A stretch of DNA of 64,000 nucleotides from Sphagnum compactum. Taxonomy: Eukaryota > Bryophyta > Sphagnopsida > Sphagnales. Within the stretch, counting starts at the first letter, position 1; each line of letters opens with the position of its first letter. This document shows, in pieces, positions 20,926 to 32,877 of the stretch. Made by a program: the position numbers and the translations under genes. Where the stretch lies: positions 17,725,872 through 17,789,871 of the forward strand of contig OZ234497.1 of NCBI GenBank assembly GCA_965153455.1, written 5' to 3'. The notes below the pieces were generated by a model. It ran no database searches, was not told the DNA's origin, and worked only from the letters and a program-made list of their open reading frames with translations.

Positions 20926-21430
20926 TTGATTGACCAGTTTCGTTGTGGGCTTCGTGATGATGTTCAAGATCTTTTGTTGACACTCGCAAACCCTTCTTCC
21001 TTCAGTGAAGCCATCACCCAGGCAATTCGGTGCGATAATTGTCTGTTCGAACGTCGCCAGGAAAAGAAAGTCACCTCCAACGCCCAGCTTTGGAACAGTC
21101 GGCCTACTACGCTCCCCTTAGTTCCCCAAACAACACCAGTTGCCCGACTTGCCTCTTTTGGACCTGCTCCGATGTAGATCGACACAACTAAGTTTAAATC
21201 TTTGACAGAAGCCGAGAAACTTCGCCGAAGGACAAACAATCTATGTCTTTACTGTGGCAACCCTGGGCATATAGCTCGTCAGTGCCCTCAAAAGCTTGTC
21301 AAACTTCAAGTACAAGCTATGGAAACTCCCCAAGAGTTGGAAAACAAGAACATCCAGTCACAGTAGGAGCCGTGCGACTGGATCTCACCCAACACCACCT
21401 TTGCAAAGGCTCCTGTTCCGCTGTTGGTCC
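20926..21430 (+). pseudogene. gag, 3' part with zinc knuckle, of gypsy element
   Basis: The capsid frame resumes after the insert (LIDQFRCGLRDDVQDLLLTL, then SEAITQAIRCDNCLFERRQE). It crosses an in-frame TAG at 21175-21177 and then has a CCHC nucleic-acid-binding knuckle, [14 protein letters not shown], at about 21243-21285. A further TAG in this frame is at 21364. The protease that follows is in another frame, so either a mutation or a frameshift site lies near 21430. Confidence 0.85.
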
Positions 21431-24400
21431 CAGTCCCAGTTTCACTCAGTATGTGGACATCATTCGTATTCCAGAAGACATACCACAAGTGTCAGCTTTG
21501 GTGGACTCCGGCGCCACCTCTTCTTTCATCGACCAAACATTTGTCGTCCAACACAACATCCCTGTGGTCAAGAAGTCAACCCCTGTTCCGGTAGAGGTTA
21601 TTGATGGGAGAACCATTGCTTCTGGTGCAATCACACACGAGACAACCCTTCTAGAACTCTGTATCGGCAAGCACACGGAGAAGATTGTTCTCAACATCAT
21701 CTCCACCCCTCACCATCCCATCATCCTTGGTCTGCCTTGGCTAGAAGCACACAACCCTATCATTGATTGGCGATCTAGAACCCTCACCTTCAGCGCACAA
21801 CGGTGCACCTCTCAAGAACCCCACGCTCAAAAAAACACTTTGTCCAGTCTTGCCAAGAACCATGTGGTCGAGAACCCAAAGATGGTCGGAACCAATTCCA
21901 GTTTTATCAAGTCTGTTATGTCAAGTCCTGCAGTCAAGAACCCCCGGTTGGTCAGAACTAAACCTTGTCCTGTCAAGAATCTTGTCAAGAATCCTGCCCA
22001 GAAAACCAACCATGTCCAAATCTTCGTTGATAGAGCTATCCCTTTCTATCGGGCTGCTAAGAATCTTCAAGTCTTCGCCATCCATGTCAACCCAGCCAAC
22101 ACCACAAACCCCCAATCAGAACCAACACCTGTCAAACTTCCCGAGAAGTACAAGGACTTTGTTGATGTTTTTGAAAAGATTAATGCTGATCAGCTCCCCG
22201 CCCATAGTCCATATGACTGCTCGATTGATCTAGAAGAAGGACACTCACCACCCTTTGGTCCTATCTATGGCCTATCGGAACCGGAACTCCAAGCCCTGCG
22301 TGACTACCTTACTGAAAATCTTGCCAAGGGGTTCATTCAGCATTCCAAGTCTCCAGCCGGCGCCCCAATTTTGTTTGTCAAGAAGAAGGATGGCTCCCTT
22401 CGACTCTGTGTGGATTATCGTGGATTCAACAAGATAACCAAAAAGAATCGATATCCCTTGCCCTTGATTTCAGGTCTCCTAGATCGACTACGTACCGGGA
22501 AGATCTTCACCAAGCTTGACCTCCGTGGAGCCTACAACTTACTCAGGATTCGCCCCGGTGATGAATGGAAGACAATTTTCCGCACACGCTACGGCCACTT
22601 CGAATACACGGTCATGCCCTTCGGCCTCACCAATGCACCCGCAGTCTTTCAGCATCTGATGAATGATATCTTCCGGGATTACATGGACGAATTTGTCGTG
22701 GTCTATTTGGATGACATTTTAATCTTTTCCAAGGACCAGGAAACCCACGACAAACATGTACGATTGGTGCTTGCGACGCTTCGGGAGCATAACTTATACG
22801 CCAAGTTGGAAAAATGTGAATTCGACAAATCTTCAGTGACGTTCCTCGGCTACGTGATCTCTCCAGATGGCATTTTCATGGACAAGTCAAAGGTCGAGAC
22901 CATCCAGTGTTGGGCTACTCCATCCTCGGTCAAGGACGTTCAACGCTTCCTAGGGTTTGCCAACTTCTATCGTCGGTTTATCAAAGGCTACTCCAAGATC
23001 ACAACACCGTTAATAACCCTGACTTGCAAAGACAAGCCCTTCTCGTGGAATCCAATGGCCCAGGCTGCTTTTGATACTCTCAAGATGGCATTCACCTCTG
23101 CACCCATCCTGATACATCCCGATCTTGCCAAGCCATTCATTGTGGAAACGGACGCTTCAGATTTTGCCTTGGGAGCTATTCTATCTCAATTTGGAATAGA
23201 TGGGTTGTTGCATCCAGTTGCTTTCTATTCACGGAAGTTAACCAGTGCCGAAATCAACTACCAGGTCTACGATAAGGAACTCCTGGCAATCATCACGGCA
23301 TTCAAGCAGTGGAGACCGTATCTTGCCGGAGCTCAACATCGAGTCCAAGTTCTGACAGATCATAAGAATCTCCTTTATTTCACAACTACTCGGACCTTAA
23401 ATCGTCGCCAGGCACGCTGGTCTATCTTCCTAGCTGATTTCGACTTTGAGATTCAGTATCAACCCGGCACCCAGCAAGGGAAAGCTGACGCGCTATCTCG
23501 TCGTTCAGAATATGAACTTCGAGCGGGGGATGAGGCCTACGGCCAGCAGAACCAGACTTTACTCAACCCCGAACAATTTCGAGTTGCAGCAACAATCAGC
23601 ACCTTCCCAGACTCATACCTTGTCAGGGACATCAAGATGGCAACTGAGGAAGACACCTGGGCTACAAACATTAAGAAGGAACTCCAGGAACAACCAAGGA
23701 ACCCAAATCGTGATGACTTGGATCAGTTTGAGCAGCAAGACGGACTTCTTCTTCGAAATAACCTGATTTATGTACCTGAAGGACCTATACGCCTAAAAAT
23801 CCTGAGAGAATGCCACGACAACACCCTGGCGGGTCACTTTGGAATGGCACGGACTCACGAACTAGTGTCAAGGACTTATTGGTGGCCCAAAATGAACAAG
23901 ATGCTACGGGAGTATGTCAAGTCTTGTGATACATGTGCTCGATCCAAGGCTCCCAGGCATCGCCCGTTTAGACTCCTACAGCCTCTGTCGATTCCTAGCC
24001 GACCTTGGGGATCTATTGCAATGGACTTCATCACGGACCTCCCTACTGTCAGAACCAAGAATTCAATACTAGTTGTGGTCGATCGACTCACTAAAATGGC
24101 CCATTTCACCCCTTGTTCCAAGTTAATCACGGCAGAAGAGACAGCTCAGTTAATTCTGGACGAGATCGTCTGACTGCATGGACTCCCCGAGGAAATTGTG
24201 TCCGACAGAGGTCCTCAGTTTGCATCCAAGTTCTGGCATCGTCTATTCGAACTTCTTGGAGTTGACATTCGGCTATCTTCAGCTTTCCACCCTGAGACAG
24301 ATGGACAAATCGAACGGACAAACCAGACACTCGAGCAATACCTTCGCTGCACTGTGAACTACCAACAGGACGACTGGCTGGACCTACTATCTCAAGCAGA

Positions 24401-25097
24401 GTTTGCTTATAATAACACAACACATGCATCGACCGGGATCAGTCCATTCTTTGCCAATTACGGTTTTCATCCCAGGTTCAGCCTTGAAATTCCTGGAGAC
24501 TCCGTAAACCCCTCGGCTGAAGAAAGGGCCACGAGGCTTGGACAGGTTCAACAGAACCTTATGGCAGAACTCAAGCTAACACAGGAGTGGCAAAAGAAGC
24601 AAGCAGACCGTCGACGCAAGGACCATCCAAACTTCAAGGTTGGAGACAAGGTCTGGCTTCTCAGAAAGAACATTGCTACCACTCGCCCATGTGCCAAGTT
24701 GGATTACAAGCGCCTCGGACCTTTCAAAATCGCCAAATTGGTTGGTCTAGTGGCTTGCTAGTTGGAGCTTCCACCCCAGTTCAAAATCCACAATGTTTTC
24801 CATGTCTCCCTGCTTGAGCCCTATCATGAAAACCCGATCCCAGAACGTCATCAAGAACCCCCAGCTCCCGTCGAAATTGAAGGCCAAGAAGAGTTTGAAG
24901 TTCAGGAGGTCTTGGACTCCAAGAAGATTCGTGGAAAGCTCCTGTACCTTGTCTTTTGGCGAGGTTATCCTCCTTCTGAAGCTACTTGGGAGCCTGCTGG
25001 AAACCTAGTTCATGCCCAAGACTTAGTTAATCGGTTTCACCAACGGTATCCTAACAAACCGGCTCCATCTGGAAGATGTCGCTTGAGGAGAGGATAA
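21430..25097 (+). pseudogene. pol polyprotein of gypsy chromovirus (PR-RT-RH-IN-chromodomain)
   Basis: One long frame is open to 24170 and then carries stops TGA 24171-24173 and TAG 24759-24761 before its natural end TAA at 25095-25097. The domains follow in order. The aspartic protease has DSGATSSF at 21504. The reverse transcriptase has YLDD at 22704-22715. RNase H has ETDASDFALGAIL near 23146. The integrase zinc region is HX3H...CX2C near 23800-23940, and its catalytic core has MDFITD (near 24020), SDRG (24201) and ETDGQIER after the first stop. The chromodomain at about 24890-25060 (YLVFWRGYPPSEATWEP) normally directs insertion to marked chromatin. Integrase is truncated by the TGA, so this copy could move only with help. 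The element is GC-richer than its surroundings. Confidence 0.92.
25081..25097 (+). promoter_or_regulatory. Polypurine tract of gypsy element
   Basis: The purine-rich GAGGAGAGGATAA lies immediately before the 3' LTR TG at 25098, where plus-strand priming occurs. It overlaps the end of pol. Confidence 0.8.
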
Positions 25098-25364
25098 TGT
25101 CATGGCCTAGGATATTTTGGGATACTTTTGGCAATGTCATGTCCTAAGATATTTTGGGATACTTTTGGCAATATCATGGCCTAGGATATTTTGGGATACT
25201 TTTGGCAATATCATGGCCTAGGATATTTTGGGACTAGTATGGCTCAGGGTTATAAAAGGAGATAATCTAGGGAACAACCCTTCAGCAGATCAACACCAGT
25301 TGATGGGTCAATAAAGTTTGTCTTGTCTTGTAATTCTCCACTTGTTTGTAGTCGGTCCATAACA
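25098..25364 (+). repeat. 3' LTR of gypsy element
   Basis: 267 bp, differing from the 5' LTR at three positions (in the second 37-bp unit, in AATCT(G/A)GGG, and in TCTTG(T/C)TTTG). It contains the same TATA box (25251) and AATAAA (25310). Confidence 0.95.
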
Positions 25365-26205
25365 GGGACTTGCTATGATTTTGTATAATATTCATGTTCT
25401 GTCGACATGCCTAAGTATCTCCCTTACAACATGCTACTCCATCTACAAGGGATTGTGCAATTCAAGATTATTTTTCTCTTCTTGGTCCTAGCCTCCAACA
25501 ACTTGGTGAAGTGTGTTTTGGCCTCACCAAAGGTATGTCTTTTTCTTCCATGTAAACAACCCAAAAATCGAAAAAGTGTAATAAATCTAATTTTTTTTCC
25601 TTGAGTCTATTCATGGATTACTATAGTAAAGTATAATAACTTATAAAATTATACAAAATCATCCCAATTTAAATCAACAATTTTTATTATTGTGCATGTA
25701 ATGGGGGTGATTAATATGACTCAACTTTTCCCTAACACTCTTAAAGCTCCTCGATGCAACATTTTGAACTATGGATTTTTGGATCCAATAGTAATTTAAA
25801 TATTTTTGGAACCTTTGATTGTAAACTCATCTACAATTTCAACTTGTGTGTCTGATGTTGACTTTTCTTCTGCAAGCTTTATTTTCATGTTTTGTAAATA
25901 TGCTTTTGAACCTAGTTTTTGCTCTTCTACTTGTTCTACTTTTTTTTGAGACCTTTTTTTGCAAGTAAACTTTTTGACTTAGATTATCATTTTCTATATT
26001 TTTTACTGTCATTGACAAATTTGAATATTTTAACATTATAGCATTAGGACATATAAATTCTAAGCAAAGTTGGAACTATTCTTCTACCTTAGCTCGTAAA
26101 GAGCACATATTCAAAACAGTTTCATGGCCTTTAATGGGAGCCTAAACCCCATAACCAAACATGATTACATATCCAATGTGACATGGTCCTCTCCCATAAC
26201 CAAAC
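25365..26205. other. AT-rich spacer between gypsy element and SDR promoter, no gene
   Basis: The short frames at 25407-25604 (plus) and 25839-26036 (minus) lack recognisable domains. Confidence 0.45.
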
Positions 26206-26290
26206 ATAACTACATATAACATTGTGCCTCTTTTTAATTATTTCTTTTTTCCATGCCCATAACCACACCAAAGAAAAAGATCATTGGAAT

Positions 26291-26300
26291 TATATATAAA
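26291..26300 (+). promoter_or_regulatory. TATA box, promoter copy 1
   Basis: TATATATAAA in the first promoter copy, about 1 kb before the SDR start codon. The same box occurs in the second copy. Confidence 0.45.
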
Positions 26301-26713
26301 ACCTGAACACAATTTGTCAAGACCGGGCGTTTGATCATAGGGTTGTATTTAAACACTTGCACAAAGGACTGGGACCATACACTGGCACCGGTATGCACAA
26401 GAGGGGTGTTTGATCATGGGGTGATGTTCGGTGGGGGGCATGTTTACCCTTGTTAATCAAACTTAAGAAGTTTGGGAACACGTTGAGATGAGAGAAAAAA
26501 GACAATGTCCTTTTGTGATAAGTCAAAGTTTGATTACGACAACCTGAGCATGTCGTCATGGGAAACACGTCGATCGACGGGAAAAACAGATTTGAGCGAA
26601 TTGAAGAATGCAATTTCATGTGATCGGATAACTACATATAACATTGTGCCTCTTTTTAATCATTTCTTTTTTCCATGCCCATAACCACACCAAAGAAAAA
26701 AGATCATTGGAAT

Positions 26714-26723
26714 TATATATAAA
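26714..26723 (+). promoter_or_regulatory. TATA box, promoter copy 2
   Basis: TATATATAAA in the copy nearer the SDR gene, about 570 bp before its ATG. If this is the working promoter the 5' leader is long or contains an intron. Confidence 0.45.
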
Positions 26724-27293
26724 ACCTGAACACATTTTCTCAAGACCGGGCGTTTGATCATAGGGTTGTATTTAAACACTTGCACAAAGGACTGGGACCA
26801 TACACTGGCACCGGTATGCACAAGAGGGGTGTTTGATCACGGGGTGATGCTCGGTGGGGGGCATGTTTACCCTGGTTAATCAAACTTAAGAAGTTTGGGA
26901 ACACGTTGAGATGAGAAAAAAAAGACAATGTCCTTTCGTGAGAAGTCAAAGTTTGATGACGACAACGTGAGCATGTCGTCATTTGTACGTTTGGAAATGT
27001 GCATGACAACGTGATCTGCAAAAGGATGTGTCTGGCTTCTCCTCATCTGGACGTTTGAAGACGGGTCGATCTATTTATTGTTCCTCAGGGTGATCACGAA
27101 CGATTGACATAGAGGGGTCAAGTGAACAGAAAAAAAATCCGGTGTCAACAATAGAGTTTCGTGAGGAACTTGTTCTATGTGCAAACAGACGTAAATTTTT
27201 CATAGTTTTACAACGGGGTGGATCCATTTGAAGAGATTTACAGTAGTCCGGTTTCAAGAATCCAGGAACGTGAGCAAATTTCAGCTACACAAC

Positions 27294-28909
27294 ATGGCGA
27301 AAGAAGCTGACAGGTAAGGTATATTGAGAGGTCCTCAGTACTCATGAAGAATTTTTCAAAGGGTGTGATCTTCGCTTCTGCAATCGACAGCCTCAATTTA
27401 TTCTTGGACACGTTCTCTTAGTTGTGTGCTCTCTCGGAAGTGTTTCAGGTGGTGGTCCAAAGACACTGTGGCAGTGGTGACAGGAGCCAACAAAGGGATC
27501 GGCTTCGAAATTGTCCGCCAATTGGCGAAGGAGGGTATTACCGTTGTGCTTACAGCTCGCGACGCAACCCGTGGTGAAGAGGCCCTTGAATCTTTGAAAA
27601 GCCAAGGGCTTCACAATGTGAATTTCCATCTTCTTGATGTTACTAGCCAAGAGTCCATACTAGCACTTGCAAACTGGCTGCGCGAGACTTATGGAGGCAT
27701 TGACATTCTTGTAAGGACATGTGACGCATACAAACTCTTCAAACATTTTGCTTTTGTTGTGTGCTAAGTGAAACATTTCGGAGATTGAACAAATTAAATT
27801 AGTCAAAGTTGGTTGTGAAAGCATATGTTGGTGACCTCAAACTGTAAAAGGTTCAAGCAGAAAACTGAAAATTGATGAGTTACTGATGTTGTATTTGCTA
27901 CTCCAGATCAATAATGCAGCCATTCTACTCATTGGAAAAGACACGACCTTTGAGACTGTGAAACCTGTATTCGACACAAATTATTTCGGTGTCAAAAATG
28001 TCACAAAAGCTCTACTTCCTCTTCTACGTGATGATACACCTGGTGGTGCTCGAGTCATTGTTGTGGCATCTAGGGCTGGCCAACTCAAGGTAACGTGCTC
28101 GGGTATCCTTGTTCCACAACAACCCCTCAATGATCCTCTTTTGTGCACTTGAATGAAATCTTTAGCTCTTTTCCAAATGGATAGGTCTAGAGGGAGAATT
28201 AAGCTTTCTAAATTTGAAATCCCATGTCTAGGTAGAATCTAAAAAGCATTGTGAATTCTTATGGATTATTAGAATGTGAAAATTTTCCATCAATTGAGTC
28301 AAGCATCCATGCCATTCTAAGCAAACTAAGAAGCAAGAAAAGTCCTATTGATGGAAGGCATGGAGTGACAAGCAGATTGTTTGATTCACATTTTCTAACT
28401 AGAGGTTGACTCCCACATCCAGCAATGTGCATTTTCTGATTATGTTTCATATATGTGGTTGTGTGTGTGCCAAACTTCAGTCCCTAGAAAGCAAGGATTA
28501 CGTTAAAACTTTCTCTGATAGGGAGCACCTTACGGAAGAGGCTGTTGACAATTTTGCAAATCACTACTTGAAGGACATTGCAAATGGGTCCCTCAAAGAA
28601 GGGGATTGGGTTGACATAAGTTCACACCCAGGGCCAAACTGGGGATGGCCATTTGAGACTTATGCAGTTTCCAAAGTTGCAGTCATCGCTTTTGTGAGTG
28701 TCCTACATAACACTTTTTTTTCCCAACCTGGAAGTGGAAAAAAGATCGATATCTTTAGCTGCTGCCCTGGTTATGTCGCCACAAGTGTCAATACCAGCGG
28801 AGGGAATAGTGTTGAAGTAGGTGCTGATACCCCAGTATGGTTAGCACTCCATTCTCCAGAAGGAGGTTCTGGAAAATTTTGGGCTGAGAGAGAAGTAATT
28901 GATTTTTAA
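27294..28909 (+). CDS. Short-chain dehydrogenase/reductase (salutaridine/neomenthol reductase-like), four exons
   Basis: Exons are 27294-27313, 27449-27710, 27907-28089 and 28481-28909. All introns are GT-AG, and the joined frame is 894 nt, 297 residues plus TAA. Exon 1 has only 20 nt; the start is chosen because it joins in frame to RWWSKDTVAVVTGANKGIG and there is no ATG in exon 2 before the cofactor motif. Visible motifs are TGANKGIG (18-25, NADPH binding), NNAA (96-99), Asn119, Ser149 and YAVSK (Tyr216, Lys220), the complete catalytic set. About 67 residues separate Ser149 and Tyr216, the long insertion typical of plant monomeric carbonyl, menthone or salutaridine reductases. It should be a cytosolic NADPH-dependent carbonyl reductase; the substrate cannot be inferred. 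No targeting peptide is visible. It appears intact and is the only clearly functional host gene here. Duplicated promoter copies lie upstream. Confidence 0.9.
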
Positions 28910-31900
28910 TGTTGATGTTGTTCTTCAGTCTTATTTCTCTAGAATCCCATCTCCTACTATTCAAGAGTTGCAAATGCATTGGAAACTGGTACACAATTTC
29001 AGACATAAAGTACCTAGGGGGTTGATATTCCCATAGATTTCATATATCTTTTTATTACATGAACTCTAGTTAGGTTCCTGTATAATTCAATGATTCCTAA
29101 ATCACACCCTTTGCAATTTCCATGTGACCCTCCCATGTGAGCTGTGCCTAAACCGACTTTACTCTGAAATTGACACCGATAGTTGAAAAAATATATGAGG
29201 AGTGGGAGACCAGCCAAGAAACCTCATGTTGCAACCATCCCACCACTCAAATGAGTTACAATATGATGATCTCTAATAAGCGGCAATAGGGCTTTTCTTA
29301 TTACCCACACCAACTTTGGCTAAGTTCTTTGTTCCAGGTTCCCATGCATACTTTGGACTCCACCATCTCTTCCCCTATTCAACTATCCCAACCATTCAAT
29401 TTTAAATAAGCTGCATAAAATCATCATAGGTGGGAAATGAAGTTTTATAATTGACATTGGCCAAGGTCTTCAAATGCTTCCTTCTGTGGAAATAATGAAA
29501 TCGACATTCACAATTCAACACATGGAATTTTGGATGGTTCTTCTTAATTAAGACCCCCTTCAAACTTGTAACATGAAAATTACATATCTTGATCACTGTA
29601 CTTCTTGGCATAGTTGTGGCTTCAACAAAAAGTTCAACTATTCCCTTTGTAACAACCTTAAATTCAAACTAGAGGTCTATTAATGACTCCCAATATTTTA
29701 TTTGTTTATTTAGTAAAGAGGATTGTAAGAACCTTTGATTGAAGGGTGGCACCATGGGTACTGAAGGTATGAATCATGTGACTAGACAAAAGATAGTGTC
29801 ATGTGCAACTTTCTTGTGCGAACTTGTGCACCTCCAGGGATCAATATAATGAAATTGTTTCTTAGAATCTGGTCACATGATGCATACCTTCAACTTTCTG
29901 GTGTGAAGTTGTGTACTTAAATCTAGAGCGAAAAATCCTTGCAGGTAACAACCAACACATCTAGTTCCAATTACAAGTAAACTGCATAGGCACAGTTGAA
30001 CTAGTTTCTAGAGATGAGAGGCCACATAGGGTGAGGTTCTGGATGCACATAAGAAGAAAATAAAGTTGTCTAGAATCTAGACAAATCTCATAAACAATTT
30101 CAAATTCAAATCACTTAAGCATGTCACATAGTTTCATCATCTCTCCTGATTCTGTTTCAACATGCCATAAAGGATGGAATCATTATGCAATGAACCTATT
30201 GTTTCCATCAAATAGATAATCAAAATCCATTGTCATTTTACAATCAAATTACCATAATCTTTTGTGATTTTGTTTGAACCCATCAACTCTCCTTTTTTTT
30301 TTTTGAACCTGTCAACTCTTATACCCCTATACTCTTATAATTTTGTGTTTGAACTTGCCATAAAGAGCAGAGCCATTATGTTACAAACAGGGAACAATAG
30401 CCCTAAGGGTGAAGAGACAATTGGAGTAGCTTTTAGATGGCAAACCTTTTGTTTTTCTTCTTGATGAAGTGAGGCACTTAACCCAGCAAATCATGATTGC
30501 TTGGCTACTCTAGAATGCATGCAGTTGCCTCTGGACCTCTGAACCCACAAGAGTACCCAAACAAGTAAGTATTGAACTTTCCTCCACTTATCAGAGGATT
30601 CTGCCAAAGCATGTTCACCAAAGCTCACCTTTACAACTTGGCTAATTATGTCTTGGACTTTGCAAATTGCCAAAGTGTGGAGCACTTTCCACAAAGGTTA
30701 TATCCACAAAACCATTGAATTCCCAAAGCTCAGCAAGAAGTGTTCCAAAAAGATGATCACATTTAATGATAGCAAAAACCAACTTGTAAACGTTCAAAGC
30801 ACTTGAGATCAGAGCTTACAGAAAAAAGCTGGTAAGCTTGCAACCAATGAAAACCAGCCATTTCCATTCACCTCATTAAGCATGACTCTGGTGTATTAGG
30901 AAGTGTAAAAATCACACTAGAAAAGATTCATTCATATGCATTCAACTACCTAATCACTACAAAGCATAGAAAGTTGGAAATCAAGCAAAGTTAGAAAAAC
31001 ACTCAATTGCAAACTAAACAAGTTGTTACATTTGTGATGTTATGCTGATCAAACGTAGAGGAGCTGTTCAACTGCTAGCCATCACTAGATCTAGCAGCAA
31101 TGTTGCACTTTTGCTGACATTCACATGTTACATAAACCATCTCACACTGGTGAGTCTCTGGATCTCCATCCCCAAGTTTGTTTTTCACAATTGAATCCAG
31201 TTCTCATGTTCTCCAACAATCTTCCGAGCTTACACTTGTGAGAGAGAACCTCTACAAAGCTCCAAACACTAGTCCAGAACCTCTACTAAAGCTAGAGGTT
31301 GTGTAATAGTGTTTGAAGTTTTCATACTTTGTAGAACTACACTGCAAGCACAGTATATTCTGAGCTAGTGTTCAAGCTAAATGAGTATCAAAAGTTTGTA
31401 GAACTATTCTACAAACCTTGAGAGAACTTGAGAGAGAGAGAAGAAAGGAGGCAGCAATCATGATGGCAGTTACAAAAAATGTGGATTACAAAAAACTATG
31501 ACTTAGTCGTGCAGTTAGCTAGGTCTCAGAAAGTTCCAGATGTCTTGAAGCTCAAGGGTAACATTAAGGACTACTGCACCATTGCTAGTGGGGGATGAGC
31601 AATCCAATGGTCAACCTCTTTGGGTTGCATGGCAAAAAACAACTCGAGCATGTGGAGCAAATGAGAGCCACTCCAGAGGAATGGGGGTTCTTCCAGGTAT
31701 GTTTGTAGCTATTTGAAAATGCAACTAGAAGGTGAATTGTGTTGTCACCTTCACTAAGAATTCAGTCAGTTGGCAAGTGAGATGGAAGTTGTGTCAGGGA
31801 TAGCAAAAGCACTGAGTGGTGCATCAATGTGAATAAATGCAAATACCAATGAATGAAAAATGCACTCTTTCTTGTGTATCACATGCCTTTGGTGTAACCA

Positions 31901-32877
31901 AATTGGCTGGAATCTGCAGACTCCTTGCCTATGCTTGTTAGTGTACAGACAAGTCCTTTCAACCTGCTGGCATCATAGGTTTCACATTCCACAACTCTGC
32001 ACAGATTCAGCTTCGAGAAAAAAGAAGTTACAACACATAAATTGTGGCTCTCAGCATCACTCTATGAACTCTGAAGAAATGTTGCAAAAAGTTTGATATA
32101 TGGTATAACTCTGCCTCAACCAGGATATGTTATATCTTACCCATGATGGATATACCTTCAACTGGCTGCTGGGTTAAACAGGTCTCCCCAATTAAGCATT
32201 TGTCCCTAAGGCCTTCTAGGCCAGAGATGTGCAACTTAGTTGATCTGGTTACACCCAGCATGCTCTTCCTGGGCCTAATTTTATGTCTCTCAAATGGCTC
32301 ATATCTTCCACTGACTCTCTTACACTCCACAGAAGCATCTTCACATAATAAACAATTTAGTGAGTGGTGAATCATGTTTCTCCCTCACTAGCTTATCTGA
32401 AATGCAACAAAATTTGGGGCTAAGGACCTGACACAATCTGACATTCAGTAGTCTTCACTCTATGCCCTAGCCACCACTATGTATTCAATCTGAAAGATAG
32501 AATTCAAAGAGAATTGCCCCAACTATCACTCTTGGGGTTTGATTCTAACAGGGAACTAAAAGTTGGAAAGAGCAGAACGACTCATGTGTTATGGGCAACG
32601 GCCCAATTCTTTTTGGATGTCTTGAAGCACAGTTTGCAACCTTCTGAAATCATATCACACGTCTCTACCTTGTAATTTTGTGTCCCTGCTAAAAATTGCA
32701 ACAAAAGTAAAGTCATAAACATTCTTAGGAAAAAAATGACTTCCTTGGTCCATTAATAGGTCCTTTTCCTTGATCAAACAAAAAAAACTGACTGACCTTA
32801 ATCATAAATCAGAATCTACAGAGAGCATTCTTGTCCTCTTCCCTTTCTGACGACAATCAACAAATGATGTGGACCAT
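28910..32877. other. Intergenic region, no assignable gene
   Basis: About 4 kb downstream of SDR. It contains an imperfect 26-bp inverted repeat (29760-29785 and 29869-29894) and short frames on both strands (29402-29611 minus, 31860-32096 plus, 32130-32375 both strands) without recognisable domains. The stretch 31.0-32.5 kb is less AT-rich and may be a retroelement relic, but no terminal repeat pair with a target duplication was found. Confidence 0.4.

Larger units (their letters stand above)
17448..25364 (+). mobile_element. Ty3/gypsy chromovirus, full-length but defective, with nested insert
   Basis: This is a complete element of 7917 bp. The order is 5' LTR 17448-17714, leader, gag (split), protease, reverse transcriptase, RNase H, integrase, chromodomain, polypurine tract, 3' LTR 25098-25364. 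The two 267-bp LTRs differ at three positions by hand comparison, so insertion is recent. GGAC flanks both sides (AGGAC versus GGGAC as five bases), an imperfect target duplication. Without the 2150-bp insert at 18771-20920 (and its 5-bp duplication) it would be about 5.76 kb. The chromodomain and RT motifs (RTRYGHFEYTVMPFGLTNAP) resemble the Tcn1/sushi/fungal chromovirus group rather than Tekay, CRM, Reina or Galadriel; this is judgement by eye. Stops at 18339, 21175, 21364, 24171 and 24759 and a frame change near 21430 make it defective. Confidence 0.95.
26206..26990 (+). repeat. Duplicated promoter segment upstream of the SDR gene (period 422 bp)
   Basis: Copy 1 (about 26206-26567) and copy 2 (about 26628-26986) begin with ACTACATATAACATTGTGCC at 26209 and 26631 and remain highly similar for about 350 bp. 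Each has TATATATAAA, GACCGGGCGTTTGATCA, a GTGGGGGGCATG tract and a GACGACAAC/GAGCATGTCGTC segment. The minus-strand frames 26335-26619 and 26758-27021 encode the same peptide because they are the two copies; they are shadows of the repeat. Confidence 0.85.

Noticed and set aside
26335-27021. Two nearly identical minus-strand proteins
   Set aside because: They are the two copies of the duplicated SDR promoter read backwards; no domain is visible.
31024-32550. Solo LTR bounded by TGTTAC and TCTAACA
   Set aside because: The five bases on each side (CAAGT and GGGAA) do not match and no second copy is present.
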